A stretch of 8,553 bases of DNA from Ruminococcaceae bacterium UBA7067 (GTDB lineage: Bacteria > Bacillota > Clostridia > Oscillospirales > Acutalibacteraceae): positions 1-8,553 of the forward strand of contig DKZT01000058.1 in assembly GCA_002493755.1 (NCBI GenBank). The letters run 5' to 3'. Made by a program: the position numbers and the translations under genes. This document shows positions 7,328 to 8,553 of this stretch, one piece after another. Position 1 is the stretch's first letter. Each line of letters starts with the position of its first letter. A model generated the notes under the pieces. The model made no database searches. It had not been told where the DNA came from and saw nothing but the letters and a program-made list of their open reading frames with translations.

Positions 7328-7356
7328 AGTATATTCCATATTCTGCCGAATGTCAA
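7328..7356 (-). promoter_or_regulatory. sigma-A promoter of the GntR-ABC operon
   Basis: On the minus strand TTGACA (7356-7351, perfect -35) is followed after 17 bases by TATACT (7333-7328, one mismatch to TATAAT). The start of transcription would be near 7321, about 72 bases before the regulator start codon, and falls in the first operator arm. Confidence 0.82.
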
Positions 7357-7393
7357 TAGGATTTTTGAAATAGCTGTATGCTTTTACAAAAAA

Positions 7394-7423
7394 ATAGCTG
7401 TACGCTAAGCTGCGTACAGCTAT
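7394..7423 (-). terminator. intrinsic terminator after the YrzE-like gene
   Basis: A perfect 12-bp stem (7394-7405 with 7412-7423) with a six-base loop is followed on the minus strand by seven T residues. It lies 47 bases after the stop codon of the small membrane protein gene and closes the yajC unit. A near copy of one arm (AAATAGCTGTATGCT, 7368-7382) sits just beyond it. Confidence 0.9.
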
Positions 7424-7470
7424 GGTGATATTATTAAATATGGTTATTCCCTTCAACTCAAAACTGCTTA

Positions 7471-7851
7471 TCATATTTTCTCTTTTTTGTTCACTCCGAA
7501 AATTCCCCCGATTGCTCCGCTTAGTATCATAGCGGCGGCTTTAATTATTATCATAACCGTAGGGGATAGCTCGCCCGATATAAGCGATATTAAAAGCTGG
7601 ATAAACAGCAGAATAAAACCGGTAGCCGCGCCTGTGAGCATACCCGAGCTTTTGACAAGCCTTCCGGTTATAAATCCGCCGATAAGACAGCTTGCCGCGC
7701 TTAAGACCGTTGTGAGAGTTGATATTATGCTGTCGGGAATATATCCGGCTTTTGTAAGAGCAAACGCTGTTAAGAGGAAAAGCAGAATACAGGCGATTAT
7801 TTCCGCCACGCCTCCGATGATTATACCCTTTATATTCTTGTTCATCTCCAT
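7471..7851 (-). CDS. small four-helix membrane protein, YrzE-like (TIGR04086-type)
   Basis: Integral membrane protein of 126 residues with four predicted membrane helices, about 9-33, 40-64, 71-92 and 97-119. Small residues are frequent, with glycine motifs IGGFITGR (57-64) and SGAIGGIFG (111-119). The basic end NKKEK suggests a cytoplasmic C terminus. No catalytic motif is visible. Size, topology and position directly after yajC match the uncharacterised YrzE/TIGR04086 family, found next to yajC in B. subtilis and many Clostridia. ATG at 7851 is chosen because GGAGG lies seven bases upstream; ATG at 7845 would be too far from it. A terminator-like hairpin ends only a few bases before that ribosome site, so expression probably depends on read-through from yajC. 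The function is unknown; a link to protein export is suggested only by the neighbour. Confidence 0.82.
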   Translation of the reverse strand: MEMNKNIKGIIIGGVAEIIACILLFLLTAFALTKAGYIPDSIISTLTTVLSAASCLIGGFITGRLVKSSGMLTGAATGFILLFIQLLISLISGELSPTVMIIIKAAAMILSGAIGGIFGVNKKEKI

Positions 7852-7866
7852 AATTTTTCCTCCAAC

Positions 7867-7907
7867 AAAAAATACCTATGAATTGCTTTCTACAATTCAT
7901 AGGTATT
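7867..7907 (-). terminator. terminator-like hairpin between yajC and the YrzE-like gene
   Basis: A perfect 15-bp stem (7871-7885 with 7893-7907) with a seven-base loop is followed on the minus strand by a run of six T residues (7872-7867). It begins 24 bases after the yajC stop and its T run ends a few bases before the GGAGG of the next gene. No space remains for a promoter after it, so it probably acts as a partial terminator, mRNA 3'-end stabiliser or attenuator that lowers downstream expression. Confidence 0.85.
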
Positions 7908-7931
7908 CATATTATCGGGAAATTATTACAA

Positions 7932-8390
7932 TTACTTATCTTTCTTTTCGTTCTTGCTTCTGCCGAAAATACCCTTTGACTTTGTTTCTGTTCCTGTCTT
8001 CGGAGTGTCCTTAACGGTGTCTATTGTTGAGAGCGCCCAGCGCTTGAACTGCATCTTAACTCTGTCGGAGCCTGTTTCGATAACGAATGAGTCCGTCTCT
8101 TCCTTAATGCTTACAACTCTGCCCATAATACCGCCGATTGTTGTAATCTCATCGCCGATTTCAAGGTTATCTCTCATAGCCTGCTCTTGCTTTTTTCTCT
8201 TTGAGTTCGGGCGAATCATAAAGAAATACAAAGCGGCAAAAATAGCAACATAGATTAAAATTATAAACCACATATTATTCATACCGCCTGCGTTGTTAGC
8301 GCCGTTAGCGCCTGTGCCTGCCGGTGCGCAGGAGCAGAAAGTGAGCATTGCCGCTGCCGCAACAGATAAAAATGCTATAATCTTTTTCAA
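7932..8390 (-). CDS. yajC: preprotein translocase subunit YajC
   Basis: Accessory membrane subunit associated with the Sec translocon (the SecDF-YajC complex in E. coli), not essential there. The 152-residue protein has the YajC hallmark of a single membrane helix (about 41-59) ending in FFMIRPNSKRKKQEQ. A cytoplasmic domain follows, with GDEITTIGGIMGRV (79-92) and VKMQFKRWALSTI (111-123), and a lysine-rich tail. Unlike typical YajC of about 90-110 residues, it has an N-terminal extension. This begins as a signal peptide (MKKIIAFLSVAAAAMLTFCSC, C19 and C21) and continues as a Gly/Asn/Ala-rich linker (22-38). The cysteine context LTFC is close to, but not, a canonical lipobox. The start is TTG at 8390, with AAAGGATGA upstream; an ATG at 8400 is in another frame. 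A strong promoter lies at 8432-8460, and a membrane protein of unknown function follows. Confidence 0.93.
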   Translation of the reverse strand: MKKIIAFLSVAAAAMLTFCSCAPAGTGANGANNAGGMNNMWFIILIYVAIFAALYFFMIRPNSKRKKQEQAMRDNLEIGDEITTIGGIMGRVVSIKEETDSFVIETGSDRVKMQFKRWALSTIDTVKDTPKTGTETKSKGIFGRSKNEKKDK

Positions 8391-8431
8391 ATTTTATCAT
8401 CCTTTCGTTTGTGAAAACACTGTCGCAAATC

Positions 8432-8460
8432 ATTATACCAATTTGTGAAAAATCTTGCAA
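8432..8460 (-). promoter_or_regulatory. sigma-A promoter of yajC
   Basis: On the minus strand TTGCAA (8460-8455) and TATAAT (8437-8432, perfect) are separated by exactly 17 bases. Transcription would begin near 8425, about 35 bases before the TTG start codon of yajC. An A/T-rich stretch (8461-8491) upstream could act as an UP element. Confidence 0.85.
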
Positions 8461-8491
8461 TAGCAAAAGGGAAAGTTTATAAAATAAATTT

Positions 8492-8553
8492 GAGTTTAGA
8501 GTTTAGAGTTTAGAGTTTAGAGTTTAGAGTTTGGAGTTTAGAGTTTAGAGTTT
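8492..8553. repeat. GAGTTTA heptanucleotide tandem repeat
   Basis: Eight full 7-bp units and a partial ninth, running off the window edge. All full units are GAGTTTA except the sixth (8527-8533), which is GAGTTTG. A 7-bp period carries TAG (or TAA on the other strand) through every frame, so the array is non-coding. It begins 31 bases upstream of the yajC -35 element. Copy number is likely to vary by replication slippage. The full extent cannot be seen here. Confidence 0.95.

Noticed and set aside
7487..8014. 175-codon open frame on the + strand opposite the YrzE-like and yajC genes
   Set aside because: It is antisense to two well-supported genes, crosses a terminator hairpin and has no recognisable domain or ribosome site.
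8492..8553. Telomere-like repeat or CRISPR array
   Set aside because: TTTAGAG differs by one base from the plant telomere TTTAGGG, but the context is bacterial. There are no spacers, so it is not CRISPR.

Overview
The window reads as a piece of chromosome from a spore-forming Gram-positive bacterium of the class Clostridia, probably a Ruminococcaceae/Oscillospiraceae-type gut organism. The evidence is a clear sporulation sigma-G gene, a YajC gene followed by a YrzE-like (TIGR04086-type) membrane protein, a GntR/ABC module of the YtrAB type, strong AGGAGG-type ribosome sites and moderate GC. The genus is inference.

Layout. Positions 1-223 are an AT-rich leader with at best a weak promoter. 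On the + strand follow add (adenosine deaminase, 224-1201), rmuC (1248-2510) and sigG (2584-3369). A 15-bp stem between rmuC and sigG contains the sigG ribosome-binding site, and a sigma-F-like promoter lies inside the same structure. A terminator hairpin at 3403-3429 separates this group from a convergent minus-strand operon. In transcription order that operon is a YtrA-like GntR regulator (7249-6875), an ABC ATPase (6878-5982) and a large ABC permease (6007 to 3466). The permease is broken by a one-base frame change near 4112-4137, at a small quasi-palindrome. A consensus sigma-A promoter (7356-7328) and a perfect 10-bp inverted repeat (7284-7325), a likely autoregulatory operator, precede the regulator.

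Upstream, still on the minus strand, yajC (8390-7932) and a small four-helix membrane protein of the YrzE type (7851-7471) follow a near-perfect sigma-A promoter (8460-8432). A terminator-like 15-bp hairpin lies between these two genes, directly before the ribosome site of the second, and a second strong terminator ends the unit at 7394-7423. The window ends in a GAGTTTA heptanucleotide tandem repeat just upstream of the yajC promoter.

Most genes here are familiar and I see no wholly new system. The parts most worth a second look are regulatory: the sigG leader, the operator of the ABC module, the hairpin in front of the YrzE-like gene and the heptamer array. The frameshifted permease is also worth checking.
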